Counted from the stretch's first letter, positions 52,805 to 61,174 are shown. The stretch: DNA of 64,000 nt from JAKFWF01 sp031367505 (GCA_031367505.1 JANLPY010000553.1:1-64000); one strand, 5' to 3'. A program made the numbers and translations. The notes: a model not told the origin generated them from the letters alone.

Positions 52805-53644
52805 TCAACGGGTTGGCAGCTGCGCGGCAGTGAGATTGTCGACCACTGTTGTAGTGCGGCGGTTTTGACTGGAGCAGGTATGATCCTCACAGTCGGCCAC
52901 CCGCCGCTCTGCGCCATAGGCCACTGCCCGGATGCGCTCCGGCGCGACGCCATCCTCGATCAATCGAGCGCGAACGACTTGCGCCCGTGCAGCCGACAGC
53001 GCCTTGAGGTCCGCAGTAGACCCCGGTTCATCCGCATGACCTTCAATTACTGCGGTGCGATCCGCGTGCCGCTTCAGCCACTCCGCCTGTTGCGCCAATG
53101 CCTTCCGCGCGCGCGCTCCCAGATCGGCGCTACCTTCCGCGAAAAACACGAGATCACCAGCTGTCGAGCGAAAGTCATCTTGAGCAGACTTTGAGAAACC
53201 CGCTGCCGGTTTCACAGTGGTCCGCCATGGATTGACAGTCGGCAGAACCACCGTCGTCTCAATTGGCGGTGCGCCAAGACGACCGATCTGGCCACTTACG
53301 GGTTGCGCCGATTGTTGTCGTCCGAAAGAGTTCGCGTTGTAGATCGCCGCAAGTTCAGCCCGCGCCGCTGTCGCGCTGTCCGATTCAGGAAACTGGGCGA
53401 CGAGCTGCTCGAGTTGCCGCTGAGCGGAATGAATATCACCAGCTCGTGCGGCAGATAATGCTGATTGGTACTGCCGGCCGGCCGCGTCAGGTTCGGCTCG
53501 AGGCGCTGCCGAAGCAGCTGGAACGCCAACCGTTGACACGCCAATCAGGACTTCGCGCGGGCTGGCCTGGAGCTCGGAAAATGATGCCGCGATGCCAACG
53601 ATCGATACGGCGAGAGTGAAAGTCCTAGTGCGCCCGAATGACAT
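52805..53644 (-). CDS. Pal-like OmpA-domain protein with a tetratricopeptide-like N-terminus
   Basis: This 279-residue protein has a Sec signal peptide (about 1-27), no lipobox, and a short helical repeat (RQYQSALSAARAGDIHSAQRQLEQLVAQFP, region 57-86). After a linker comes a C-terminal OmpA-like domain: FFAEGSADLGARA, IEGHADEPGS and RAVAYGAERRVADC. It closely copies Pal, including the cysteine pair and SQNRR near the end, but is soluble or otherwise anchored. In the peptidoglycan-binding loop the aspartate and arginine are kept while the asparagine and glycine of NxxLGxxRA are changed. It lies directly between pal and cpoB, so it probably arose by duplication of pal. Confidence 0.82.
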   Translation of the reverse strand: MSFGRTRTFTLAVSIVGIAASFSELQASPREVLIGVSTVGVPAASAAPRAEPDAAGRQYQSALSAARAGDIHSAQRQLEQLVAQFPESDSATAARAELAAIYNANSFGRQQSAQPVSGQIGRLGAPPIETTVVLPTVNPWRTTVKPAAGFSKSAQDDFRSTAGDLVFFAEGSADLGARARKALAQQAEWLKRHADRTAVIEGHADEPGSTADLKALSAARAQVVRARLIEDGVAPERIRAVAYGAERRVADCEDHTCSSQNRRTTTVVDNLTAAQLPTR

Positions 53645-53747
53645 GCGCGGTACCCCAAACGAACAAACCCAGCGTCGGCCATACTTGGCCTCAACTGGGG
53701 CAGAACTTTGGTGATTCGAGGCGCAATGAGCCTAAAACGCGCCTAAA

Positions 53748-54278
53748 TTATCGACGCGGAGGAGCAGCGTCAGCCGTGCGGTTGTTCAAGACAGTCTGCG
53801 CACGCCTGTTCTGCGACCAGCACGAAATGTCATTGCAAACCGCAACCGGGCGTTCCTTACCGAACGAGATCGTGCGGATGCGTTGACCGTTGACACCGTT
53901 GCGGCTGAGGAATTCACGAACCGACTGGGCGCGCTTGGCTCCAAGTGCGATATTGTATTCGCGGGTGCCGCGTTCGTCGGCGTGGCCTTCGATCGTGATC
54001 GAGTACTGCGCGTACTGCTGAAGCCAACGTGCCTGGCCGGTCAGCGTCTGTTGCGCTTCAGGCGTAAGGTCGGTCTGGTCGGTCGAGAAGTAGACGATGT
54101 CACCGACGTTCTGCGCAAAGTCACGTTGCGAGCCGGGCGTCGCGCTGCCCTTGCCACCGGGGCCAAGTTGAGCACTGTCCGGCGTCAATTCTTTGTTGGC
54201 GCACGCAGCAAGCGAGGCCATCACCACCAGTGCCGCTGCCGCTCGGGCCAAACGTGACCACCGGTTTGAGACTTCCAT
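53748..54278 (-). CDS. pal: Pal, peptidoglycan-associated outer-membrane lipoprotein
   Basis: The 176-residue product has a lipoprotein signal peptide ending LAAC (C26) and the OmpA-like domain: IVYFSTDQTDLTPEAQQTL, IEGHADERGTREYNIALGAKRA with the diaminopimelate-binding aspartate and arginine, and ISFGKERPVAVC. Pal tethers the outer membrane to peptidoglycan and binds TolB. The start at 54278 is set by GGGAAGGAA upstream and by the lipoprotein signal; the longer frame upstream is not signal-like. It is separated from tolB by the small lipoprotein gene and long gaps. Confidence 0.95.
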   Translation of the reverse strand: MEVSNRWSRLARAAAALVVMASLAACANKELTPDSAQLGPGGKGSATPGSQRDFAQNVGDIVYFSTDQTDLTPEAQQTLTGQARWLQQYAQYSITIEGHADERGTREYNIALGAKRAQSVREFLSRNGVNGQRIRTISFGKERPVAVCNDISCWSQNRRAQTVLNNRTADAAPPRR

Positions 54279-54557
54279 CACCAATTCCTTCCCTGCAACG
54301 CCTTCGACGAGCGCCCAGTCATCGGGCCAACGGTCGACGCGAACAAACAACGACAAAGTAGTAGTATCGGTTGTTCGGTAGCGTGCTGATTGTACAAAAA
54401 TATGGCCGAAACGTTCCAAAATGCGGCCATCCACCAGCATGTCAGAATAAACCGTCGCTGCGCGATTCGCTGCGGCCGATCCGGTTTTACCCACAAGTAT
54501 CTAAGTCACCGTCAGCGACGGTCACTTCACTAGTCGTCAGCGCGAGCACAACAGAAG
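54279..54557. other. Gap upstream of pal (365 bases in all, with the hairpin that follows)
   Basis: I see no supported gene here. The stretch holds a 7-bp inverted repeat ATGGCCG (54402-54408) / CGGCCAT (54424-54430) about 125-150 bases before pal. It also holds a near-palindrome with arms ACCGTC and GACGGT around 54506-54529. These may be promoter or leader elements of pal. Confidence 0.35.
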
Positions 54558-54600
54558 AAGGCCGATCTGCCAGTGCGCGATGCGCTGGCAAGTCGGCCTT
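54558..54600 (-). terminator. Long hairpin after the small lipoprotein gene, probable terminator
   Basis: Sixteen-base arms AAGGCCGATCTGCCAG and CTGGCAAGTCGGCCTT pair with two central mismatches around an 11-base loop. On the minus strand the run CTTCTTCTGTTGT follows. It is 44 bases after the lipoprotein stop at 54644. Confidence 0.55.
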
Positions 54601-54643
54601 CGAGATCTATCCGATAGCAAAGAGGAGCTAAAGGATACGCAAA

Positions 54644-54772
54644 TTACTGAGCAACCGACGAAACGACGGCCGTATCAGCGCCGAGCTTCATTGGTGTGTG
54701 AGCTACTTCTTTGCGGCACGCGCCAAGTGCGACGGCTGCAATTACAGTGGCAAGAATGATAGCGCCCTTCAT
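54644..54772 (-). CDS. Small lipoprotein (42 residues) within the tol-pal cluster
   Basis: An ATG at 54772, preceded by AGGAGAG with good spacing, opens a 42-residue frame that ends in TAA at 54644. The peptide begins MKGAIILATVIAAVALGAC: a short basic start, a hydrophobic stretch and a lipobox LGAC with the lipidation cysteine at position 19. The mature part is only 24 residues (CRKEVAHTPMKLGADTA and a short tail). It is too short for usual ORF callers. A long hairpin follows 44 bases later, so it seems to be an independent, terminated transcript between tolB and pal. I know no named family; small entericidin-like lipoproteins are similar in build. Confidence 0.7.
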   Translation of the reverse strand: MKGAIILATVIAAVALGACRKEVAHTPMKLGADTAVVSSVAQ

Positions 54773-55180
54773 TGTATTCTCTCCTATGCTGTCCCTGGCC
54801 TTACCGAACTTCGATCAGCGAACGACCTTGCGGTCGCAACCCCTAGCGAATCTCTGCAGGCTGTTCGGCTGTTGCCACGTAATGAGGTACTGGTGTGGCG
54901 AGTTCAGATCAAGCTTCGCAGTCAACAGGTGTCTGTTTTCCAACAGGCTTGATGCGTAAATACCACGCAGTGGTTTTTGGTTCCCAGCCCTGTTCGACGC
55001 TAGCGTCCATGCACTCGAGAGCTTGAAATTACGCAACAAAACGCCCCAGGCTGATCGGGTCTGGGCATGCTGAACAGTGTTGACGATTTTGTTTAACAAG
55101 TGGTGAACAAGCACTGCGCGACTTGTGGGAGACCTGTGGGCAGCAGGTTGGACTCGACTAGAGGCGAACCGATTGCAGAA
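54773..55180. other. 408-base gap between tolB and the small lipoprotein gene
   Basis: No coding frame here is convincing: a 99-codon minus-strand frame exists but has no signal, family pattern or matching codon use. There are AT-rich patches (around 54960-54990 and 55080-55105) that could hold the promoter of the lipoprotein gene, and a direct repeat CAACAGG near 54924 and 54940. No structured RNA was recognised. Confidence 0.35.
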
Positions 55181-56518
55181 TCACGTCAGCAGCGGTGACC
55201 AGGCCGGGTCCGAACCGAACCCGGGAGTTGGCACCTGGCGCTCGTTGTAGCCAGTGATGTCGACTGAGAATAGCTTCGGGCCACCGTTGGCGCCCTGGCT
55301 CTCACGGAAGAACATCAGCACGCGGCCGTTCGGCGCCCAGGTTGGGCCCTCGTTGTGATAGCCCTCGGTCAGGATGCGTTCGCCTGAGCCGTCCGGCTTC
55401 ATGACGCCGATCAGGAAGCCGCCAGATGCTTGCTTGGTGAAGGCGATGTAGTCGCCGCGCGGTGACCAGACCGGCGTCGAGTAGCGCCCGTCCCCCCGGC
55501 TCAAACGACGAATGCCGGCCGGCCCCATTACGTACAGCTGCTGATTGCCGTCACGGTCTGACTCGAATGCAATTTCGCGACCGTCCGGCGAGAACGATGG
55601 TCCGGTGTTGATACCGGCGCCCTGGGTGAGGTTGCGCACCTGCTTCGAGCGCAGATCCAGCTCGACGAGACCCGTATCGCCGCCATTGCCGAGGCTCATG
55701 ACCAACCGCTGACCATCCGGCGAGAAGCGCGGCGCGAAGGTCATGCCTTGGAAATTTCCCACCGCTTCGCGCTGACCGGTGTCGATATTCATCAGCATGA
55801 CGCGCGGCAGGTCGCCAACGTACTGCAGGAACGTTATTTCCTGGGTGGTCGGCGAGAATCGCGGCGTCAGCACCAACTCGCGGCCCTGACTGAGCAGCCG
55901 GACGTTGGCGCCGTCCTGATCCATGATCGCGAGCCGCTTGAGACGCTTATCTTTCGGGCCGCTCTCATCGATGTAGACGATACGCGTATCGAAGTAGCGT
56001 GCGCCGCCGGTGAGCTTCTCGTAGGCGATGTCGGCCACCTGATGGGCAATGCGCCGCCAACTCTGCGGTGTCGCCGTCAGTCGCTTGCCGTCGAGCGGCT
56101 TGTTGGTAACGACGTCCCACACCCGCATTTCAACTTGTATCCGCCCGTCCGGCGCCAGCCCCGCTTGACCGACGATCAAGGCATCCGCCCCGACCGAGCG
56201 CCAATTGGCAAAGTTGGGGGCCACTTGAACGTTCTGCACCCGCTCGATGAATGCTGCACGATCAATCGGCTCGAACAGGCCGCTGTTACCCAGGTCGGCT
56301 GCAACCACGTTGGCGATGTCGGCGCCGAGCTTCGGGTCGGCACTCAGAAACTCTGGAATGGCGATCGGGATCGGCCGGATCTGGCCCTTCTGCTGCTCGC
56401 CCGAAACCTGGGCGAAAGCGCTTCGATCGGCGAATGCGGTGGCGGCCAAACCCATGCCGACGCCTGCCAACACTGATCGGCGGTCGGTTCGGAATTCGAA
56501 CATCGGTTTGGCTTTCAT
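55181..56518 (-). CDS. tolB: TolB, periplasmic beta-propeller of the Tol-Pal system
   Basis: This 445-residue protein has a signal peptide with a twin-arginine-like start (FRTDRRSVLAGVG, residues 8-20, ending SAFAQ). An N-terminal domain (IPIAIPEFLSADPKLGADIANVV, region) is followed by a six-bladed propeller with repeated FSPDGRxIAF-type blades (FSPTTQEITF, FSPDGQRLVMSL, FSPDGREIAFESDRDGNQQLYVM). TolB binds Pal and TolA. The ATG at 56518 is chosen because GAGGTCAT precedes it; a later ATG at 56503 is possible. It follows tolA by 28 bases. Confidence 0.96.
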   Translation of the reverse strand: MKAKPMFEFRTDRRSVLAGVGMGLAATAFADRSAFAQVSGEQQKGQIRPIPIAIPEFLSADPKLGADIANVVAADLGNSGLFEPIDRAAFIERVQNVQVAPNFANWRSVGADALIVGQAGLAPDGRIQVEMRVWDVVTNKPLDGKRLTATPQSWRRIAHQVADIAYEKLTGGARYFDTRIVYIDESGPKDKRLKRLAIMDQDGANVRLLSQGRELVLTPRFSPTTQEITFLQYVGDLPRVMLMNIDTGQREAVGNFQGMTFAPRFSPDGQRLVMSLGNGGDTGLVELDLRSKQVRNLTQGAGINTGPSFSPDGREIAFESDRDGNQQLYVMGPAGIRRLSRGDGRYSTPVWSPRGDYIAFTKQASGGFLIGVMKPDGSGERILTEGYHNEGPTWAPNGRVLMFFRESQGANGGPKLFSVDITGYNERQVPTPGFGSDPAWSPLLT

Positions 56519-56546
56519 CTTAGATGACCTCGGTCTCGACTTTATA

Positions 56547-57707
56547 TCAAAGCGCTTGGTTCGGGTTGAACTTCCACGTGATCTCGCGCCACATCGCATA
56601 CTGGTCGGCCGGCAATTGGAACGGTGCACAGGTTTGCACAGCCCGCAATGCGGCCCGTTCGGCTTGGTCGGACAACGGATTGCTCTTATCCGTTTGCGTC
56701 ACTCTGGGTTCGCCCTGAAGCGTGCCGTCGGGATTTAAGTTCCATTTCAACGTCACCACGGGCGCCGTGACACCACCGCCAGCCAGCGGTTTATTCCAGC
56801 ATTGCTCGAACGCCGAATTCAAGATCGCAACGATCATCTGCTCGGCGCGCGCCTTGTTGACGTTATCGGTTCCAGTCTTGGTGCCAGCCGTCGGCCCCTT
56901 CGCGGTCGTCGGCTTTGACGGTGGCGCTTCCGCACCCGCTGCCGCCGACGGTTGATCTGGCACCTTGTTCAACAAATCCGCCATTTGCTGATCGAACGAC
57001 TTGCTCTTGCGCGTCAGCTCCGCCGCCTTCTTTCGCTCGGCGTCTTCCTTCTTTTTCTTATCATCGGCGAGCTTTTTCTTGGCGAGATCGTCGGCGCGCT
57101 TCTTCTCGTCGGCCTTCTTCTTGTCCTCAACCTTTTTCAATTCCTCGAGCTTCTTTAACTCGTCGGCCTTGCGCAGCTCTTCGGTTTTCTTCTTCAGCTC
57201 GTCATCGAGCCGTTGCAACTCGGCGAGTTTATCGTCGATCTTCTTTTGCTCTTCCGGCGTCGGCCCATCCGGTACCGGCGGAGGTGGCGGCGCTTTCTCG
57301 ATCAGCGCGGCGATCTGGTCAGGCTTCGGCGGCTCCGGCGGCGGCGGCGGCTCAACCTTGACCGGCTCCGGTGGCGGGGGTGGCGGTGTTTCGACCTTCA
57401 CCGGTTCAGGTGGTGGAGGCGGCGGCTCTGCGGCAGCCGGTGGTGGCGGCTCGACCGCGCGAATGGGCTTGGGCTTCGGCGCGTCCTTAGGTGACGGCGC
57501 CTTGCCGGCGCTCTGGGCGGCTTCCTCGAGCTTCGAGAGGCTGTCGCCCTTCTTCTGCCGGGTCTCCAGGTCGAGCTGCGAAATGATCGACACTTCGACG
57601 GGAATTTCATCGGGCAATTTCAAGGGCTGAGCCGAGCTGAAGCCGATCAGCGCCCATCCAAGGAGGCCAACATGCATCAGGACCGACAGGACCAGCCCGA
57701 ACGGCAC
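56547..57707 (-). CDS. tolA: TolA, energy-transducing protein of the Tol-Pal system
   Basis: The 386-residue product has one N-terminal membrane helix (about 5-24), a proline-rich segment (70-140, with repeated PPPPPEPVKVE blocks) and a long lysine/alanine/glutamate coiled coil (150-235). The C-terminal domain has AILNSAFEQCWNKPLAGGG, VTLKWNLNPDGTL and CAPFQLPADQYAMWREITWKFNP. TolA couples TolQR proton flow to Pal and TolB. The proline blocks look like local duplications. Length is close to other alphaproteobacterial TolA proteins. tolR lies five bases upstream. Confidence 0.95.
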   Translation of the reverse strand: MPFGLVLSVLMHVGLLGWALIGFSSAQPLKLPDEIPVEVSIISQLDLETRQKKGDSLSKLEEAAQSAGKAPSPKDAPKPKPIRAVEPPPPAAAEPPPPPPEPVKVETPPPPPPEPVKVEPPPPPEPPKPDQIAALIEKAPPPPPVPDGPTPEEQKKIDDKLAELQRLDDELKKKTEELRKADELKKLEELKKVEDKKKADEKKRADDLAKKKLADDKKKKEDAERKKAAELTRKSKSFDQQMADLLNKVPDQPSAAAGAEAPPSKPTTAKGPTAGTKTGTDNVNKARAEQMIVAILNSAFEQCWNKPLAGGGVTAPVVTLKWNLNPDGTLQGEPRVTQTDKSNPLSDQAERAALRAVQTCAPFQLPADQYAMWREITWKFNPNQAL

Positions 57708-57712
57708 TTAAT

Positions 57713-58186
57713 TCAGCCTCCCGATTCAGTTTCTGTGACCAGCGACAACTTGCGGAAGCCCGCTTCCTTGATCCGCGACATCACCTTGGCGACCGTGCCG
57801 TAGTCGACCGTCCGGTCGCCGCGAACAAAGATCGCCTCGTCATTGGCACCGTCACCGCCGCGCGCCTTCATGATCGCCTGGAGCTTTGCGCCGAGTTCAT
57901 CGATCTTGATCGTGTCCTTGTCCTGTTGACCGAGATAAATCCGGCCGTCCTTGGCAATCGACACCACAACTGGTTCTTTATTTTGACTATCCAGTTGTTT
58001 GCCCTTGGCCTGCGGCAGATCGAGCGGCACGCCACCGGTCATCAACGGGGCCGCGACCATGAAAATGATCAGCAGCACAAGCATGACGTCGACGAACGGG
58101 GTGACGTTGATCTCGCTCATCGGCGCATGACGTTTGGTGCGCCGTTTGCGCCCGCCACCGCCTGCAGCTTTGATACTAGCGCCCAT
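57713..58186 (-). CDS. tolR: TolR, proton-channel subunit of the Tol-Pal system
   Basis: This 157-residue protein has a basic N-terminus (GGGRKRRTKRHAPMSEIN), one membrane helix with the essential aspartate in VTPFVDVMLVLLIIFMVAAP (about residues 27-46), and the periplasmic ExbD-like domain ending FRKLSLVTETESGG. It works with TolQ to use the proton gradient. It is six bases from tolQ and five from tolA. Confidence 0.96.
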   Translation of the reverse strand: MGASIKAAGGGGRKRRTKRHAPMSEINVTPFVDVMLVLLIIFMVAAPLMTGGVPLDLPQAKGKQLDSQNKEPVVVSIAKDGRIYLGQQDKDTIKIDELGAKLQAIMKARGGDGANDEAIFVRGDRTVDYGTVAKVMSRIKEAGFRKLSLVTETESGG

Positions 58187-58192
58187 GATCCA

Positions 58193-58894
58193 TCAGCTCC
58201 TGACGTCGATTTGCCGCGAAACGATGGCCGAAAACTCGTCGGCAAACGCTTCCAGGCGCTGACCTAACCGCGAGGCGTCAGCCGAGAATTTGTTATAGAA
58301 AACAACGGCCGGTATGGCAGCGACCAGACCAATCGCGGTGGCAAATAGCGCTTCGGCAATGCCGGGCGCGACGACCGCCAAACTGGTGTTCTTCGACTGC
58401 GCGATCGATTGGAAGCTCGTCATGATGCCCCACACGGTTCCGAACAGGCCAACAAAGGGGGCCGTGGAACCAACGGTCGCCAGGAACAATAACCGGCGCT
58501 CCAAGCGCTCCATTTCGCGACTGATGGTTACGTCCATGACTTTTTCGACGCGCATCTGAATGCCACCCAGCGCCCGGATATTACCCTCGACGGAGCGCTT
58601 CCACTCGCGCATCGCTGCAACGAACAGCGCGGCCATCGCGATCGAATTCGTTCGCGCGAGCCCGGTGTATAGTTCTTCCAGCGACTGCCCGGACCAGAAT
58701 AATTGCTCGAACTTGTCGGCTTCGGAACGCGCCCGCCGGAACGATACGAGTTTTTCGACGATGATCGCCCACGACCAGACCGACGCCAGCAACAATCCGA
58801 TCATCACGACTTTGACGACGATGTGCGCGGACAAGAACAAATCGAGGAACGCCGTGCTGCAGACGCCGCTCGTGCCCTTCAAGCCTTCAACCAT
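58193..58894 (-). CDS. tolQ: TolQ, membrane proton-channel subunit of the Tol-Pal system
   Basis: The 233-residue product has three membrane helices (about 22-45, 135-160, 173-195) and the MotA/TolQ/ExbB signature: LATVGSTAPFVGLFGTVWGIM, then VVAPGIAEALFATAIGLVAAIPAVVFYN. With TolR it powers TolA. It is the first gene of the tol operon; a ybgC gene, which often precedes it, is absent here. A 336-base gap upstream is shared with the divergent phosphoribosyltransferase gene. Confidence 0.96.
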   Translation of the reverse strand: MVEGLKGTSGVCSTAFLDLFLSAHIVVKVVMIGLLLASVWSWAIIVEKLVSFRRARSEADKFEQLFWSGQSLEELYTGLARTNSIAMAALFVAAMREWKRSVEGNIRALGGIQMRVEKVMDVTISREMERLERRLLFLATVGSTAPFVGLFGTVWGIMTSFQSIAQSKNTSLAVVAPGIAEALFATAIGLVAAIPAVVFYNKFSADASRLGQRLEAFADEFSAIVSRQIDVRS

Positions 58895-58967
58895 ATCCCC
58901 ACCCGCGCTTTCGCGTTCCCATTCAATCGACTAAGCGTGACGCATCTCGACACATACGCGCAATTAC

Positions 58968-58989
58968 GCCGGGACATTCCTGTCCCGGC
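58968..58989. promoter_or_regulatory. Perfect 9-bp inverted repeat in the tolQ/hpt divergent region
   Basis: GCCGGGACA, TTCC, TGTCCCGGC lie 74 bases upstream of tolQ. With no mismatch and a four-base loop this is either an operator or a stem-loop in the tolQ leader. The rest of the 336-base gap (58895-59230) shows no gene I can support. Confidence 0.45.
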
Positions 58990-59230
58990 CGCGAATGACC
59001 TTGGCGAGATTCGGCACTTATCACAGCCTGCTTCTTACAGGTCGTGTCGCGAGGCAATATGACGGAAAGACGACTCTCTTGCGCCCAAAGGTCAGGGAAT
59101 TGCCGTCTTTTCAACAGGTGTGTAGGTCTCGCGCGCACTCATGTACAGCTTGTTTGCGGCAAGTTGCACCGCCGCCGCATTCGTCGGATACCTAATTGGC
59201 AATACGCTTTCAAGGAGACAATTGCCCGTC

Positions 59231-59764
59231 ATGAGCGAAGGCAGAATTGAAGTCATTTTCACACCGGCAATGATCGCCGGCCGGATCGAAGTGCTGGCGC
59301 GCGAAATTGCCGCCAGCAAGGTGGATTCGTTACTCGTGATTGCCATCCTGAAGGGCAGTTTCGTGTTCGCCGCCGACCTAATCCGGGCGTTACACCGCGC
59401 GGGATTGGCGCCCGAAGTCGATTTCATGACGCTATCGAGCTATCGCAAGAGCACTCGATCATCGGGCGTGGTCGACATTTTGCGCGATATCGAAAGTGAC
59501 GTGGCGGGCCGCAACGTATTGTTAGTAGACGACATTTTGGAATCCGGTCGCACGCTGGCATTCGCCAAGGACTTGGTCGCCGCGCGGGGTGCTGCCCGCA
59601 TCATGACGTGCGTGCTGCTCGACAAGGGAAACACGCGCGCTGTCAACGTCACGGCCGACTTCAAGGCGTTCGATTGCCCTGAGGTATTCGTCGTGGGATA
59701 TGGCATGGATGTTGGCCACCGGTACCGCGAGTTGCCGTTCGTCGGACAAGTCGTGCATGATTGA
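59231..59764 (+). CDS. hpt: Hypoxanthine/guanine phosphoribosyltransferase family protein
   Basis: This 177-residue protein has the type I PRTase layout of HPRT: LLVIAILKGSFVFAADLIRAL (the PPi loop with LKGS), FMTLSSYRKSTRSSG (flexible loop), VLLVDDILESGRTL (the PRPP motif with two aspartates) and the late FVVGYGMDVGHRYRELPFVG. It salvages hypoxanthine or guanine to the nucleotide. AAGGAG lies 13 bases before the ATG at 59231 and only 4 before an in-frame TTG at 59222, so the start is uncertain by three codons. It precedes the CpdR-like gene by 26 bases. Confidence 0.88.
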   Translation: MSEGRIEVIFTPAMIAGRIEVLAREIAASKVDSLLVIAILKGSFVFAADLIRALHRAGLAPEVDFMTLSSYRKSTRSSGVVDILRDIESDVAGRNVLLVDDILESGRTLAFAKDLVAARGAARIMTCVLLDKGNTRAVNVTADFKAFDCPEVFVVGYGMDVGHRYRELPFVGQVVHD

Positions 59765-59790
59765 ATCACTTTAACCTGCAGGGGAATGCC

Positions 59791-60153
59791 ATGGCTCGCG
59801 TGCTTCTGGCTGACGACGATGCCGCGATGCGCGATATGGTGCGCCGATCGCTGGGCGCGGATGGACACACCGTGACGGTTGCCAATGACGGCCAGGATGC
59901 GCTGGACCAGATGCACGGCGCTGATCAGCCATTCGATATCCTCGTCACGGACGTGCAAATGCCAGCGGTCGACGGAATTTCGTTGGCAACTCAGATGCTC
60001 GAACTGCATCCGGGTTTGAAAATCGTCCTCATGTCGGGATTGCAAAGTGAGATGGCGCGCGCCAACAGCTTGAAAGCGCAAGGCGCGCAGTTCATCTCGA
60101 AGCCCTTCACGCTCGAGCAGATCCGCAGTGTCGTGCGATCGGCCCTTGGCTGA
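59791..60153 (+). CDS. CpdR-like single-domain response regulator
   Basis: The 120-residue product is a receiver domain with no output domain. Acidic residues are at 8-10, the phosphoacceptor is D54 in LVTDVQMPAVDG, and the lysine is in FISKPFTLEQIR. The sequence MARVLLADDDAAMRDMV and the SKPF ending resemble CpdR, which in Caulobacter and Brucella steers ClpXP to its substrates depending on phosphorylation. No kinase is adjacent, so the partner is unknown. GGGGAAT precedes the ATG. Confidence 0.82.
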   Translation: MARVLLADDDAAMRDMVRRSLGADGHTVTVANDGQDALDQMHGADQPFDILVTDVQMPAVDGISLATQMLELHPGLKIVLMSGLQSEMARANSLKAQGAQFISKPFTLEQIRSVVRSALG

Positions 60154-60174
60154 GCGTTCGGCCGTGAAGTGCTG

Positions 60175-61110
60175 CTAACCGGCCAGTAGATGGCCGGGCC
60201 TGGTGTCAGGCAACGCACGCGCCCGCTGCGCCGTTCCCAAAACGATGTCGATCGAACTCGCGAGCTGCTGCAGCTCGCCGATCGATGAGCCGTATTTCTC
60301 GTGAACCATTCGGGCCGCACCTTCGCCTGGATGCAGGACGGCACGTTGAATCGCGGTCGAATGTGAAATCGGGGCCGGGATCGCATTGAGCCCCGGAATT
60401 CCTCGCTGAATCGTATCGAGCAATAATTGCTGGGCAGGATTTGAGCGCATGAACATCGTCATCAGCACATAAATCGGTCGAGTTATGGCGTCTTTGACGC
60501 CCACATCCGACTCGATAACGATACGCAAAAAATCGACCAGCGCGTTGATCGAGTTTCGCTCCAGCATCGTCGGCGACAGAACGATTGAACTCAGACGCAG
60601 CGCGGCCAGCGACGTCGGCGAAATACCCGCCGCACAATCGAACAAAATCACGTCGTAGTATTCAGTCAATCGCTGAAAATCGGGTTGCATCACCTTCGCC
60701 AATTCTTGATCGGCCCGTTGGCCGCCAAAATGCGTGCGAAGTGCAGTATCGGTCAGCCGGTACTCGTTCAGCGATTGTGGATGCGATGGCACGAGGTCGA
60801 CCCGGCGGCCATCGCGCGCGTTACGAAGTTCGGCAATGTCGCTGACCCTGGGCACGATGTAATATGGCAACGCGCCTTGCTGACCGGCAATGTAGCCACG
60901 GACGAGATCCATCGCCGTCCGCCGTTCGCTGGCGGCAGCGTCGAGCGCCACTTGGCTCATCATCATGCGACTGAGCATGCCTTGCGAATCAAGATCGAGC
61001 ACAAGCACGCGCCGACCATGAAAAAGGGCGAGCCCCTCCGCGATCATCATCGTACTCGTCGATTTGCCAACGCCCCCTTTGTGGTTGGCTATGGCGACAA
61101 TCATCGGCAA
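60175..61110 (-). CDS. ParA/MinD-family ATPase
   Basis: This 311-residue protein has a deviant Walker A motif HKGGVGKST (10-18), DLDSQGMLSRM (Walker A') and the Walker B region YDVILFDCAAGISPTSLAAL. It therefore belongs to the ParA/MinD group that positions DNA or protein cargo on the nucleoid or membrane. No ParB, centromere-like repeats or MinC/E is nearby, so it is likely an orphan ParA that places a large complex or works in a local process. It is convergent with the cpdR-like gene and divergent from the first sapC gene. Confidence 0.85.
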   Translation of the reverse strand: MPMIVAIANHKGGVGKSTSTMMIAEGLALFHGRRVLVLDLDSQGMLSRMMMSQVALDAAASERRTAMDLVRGYIAGQQGALPYYIVPRVSDIAELRNARDGRRVDLVPSHPQSLNEYRLTDTALRTHFGGQRADQELAKVMQPDFQRLTEYYDVILFDCAAGISPTSLAALRLSSIVLSPTMLERNSINALVDFLRIVIESDVGVKDAITRPIYVLMTMFMRSNPAQQLLLDTIQRGIPGLNAIPAPISHSTAIQRAVLHPGEGAARMVHEKYGSSIGELQQLASSIDIVLGTAQRARALPDTRPGHLLAG

Positions 61111-61157
61111 AGGTGTTGCTCAGCTCCGTGACTGGCATGGCCGGAAGGCACATCAGT

Positions 61158-61174
61158 CGTGATCCTGTATCACG
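61158..61174. promoter_or_regulatory. Inverted repeat between parA and the sapC genes
   Basis: CGTGAT, CCTGT, ATCACG: six-base arms without mismatch in the 190-base divergent region. The GTGA/TCAC halves recall CRP/FNR sites, but the spacing is one base longer than the usual six. Confidence 0.3.

Noticed and set aside
54815..55114. 99-codon minus-strand frame in the tolB-lipoprotein gap
   Set aside because: No signal peptide, no family pattern, no convincing ribosome site and composition unlike neighbouring genes.
57240..57480. CRISPR-like or tandem repeat DNA
   Set aside because: The repetitive look comes from codons for proline/valine/lysine blocks in TolA; repeat units vary and there are no spacers.
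61158..61174. Canonical CRP site before the sapC genes
   Set aside because: The GTGA/TCAC halves are seven bases apart instead of six, so it is listed only as an unassigned inverted repeat.
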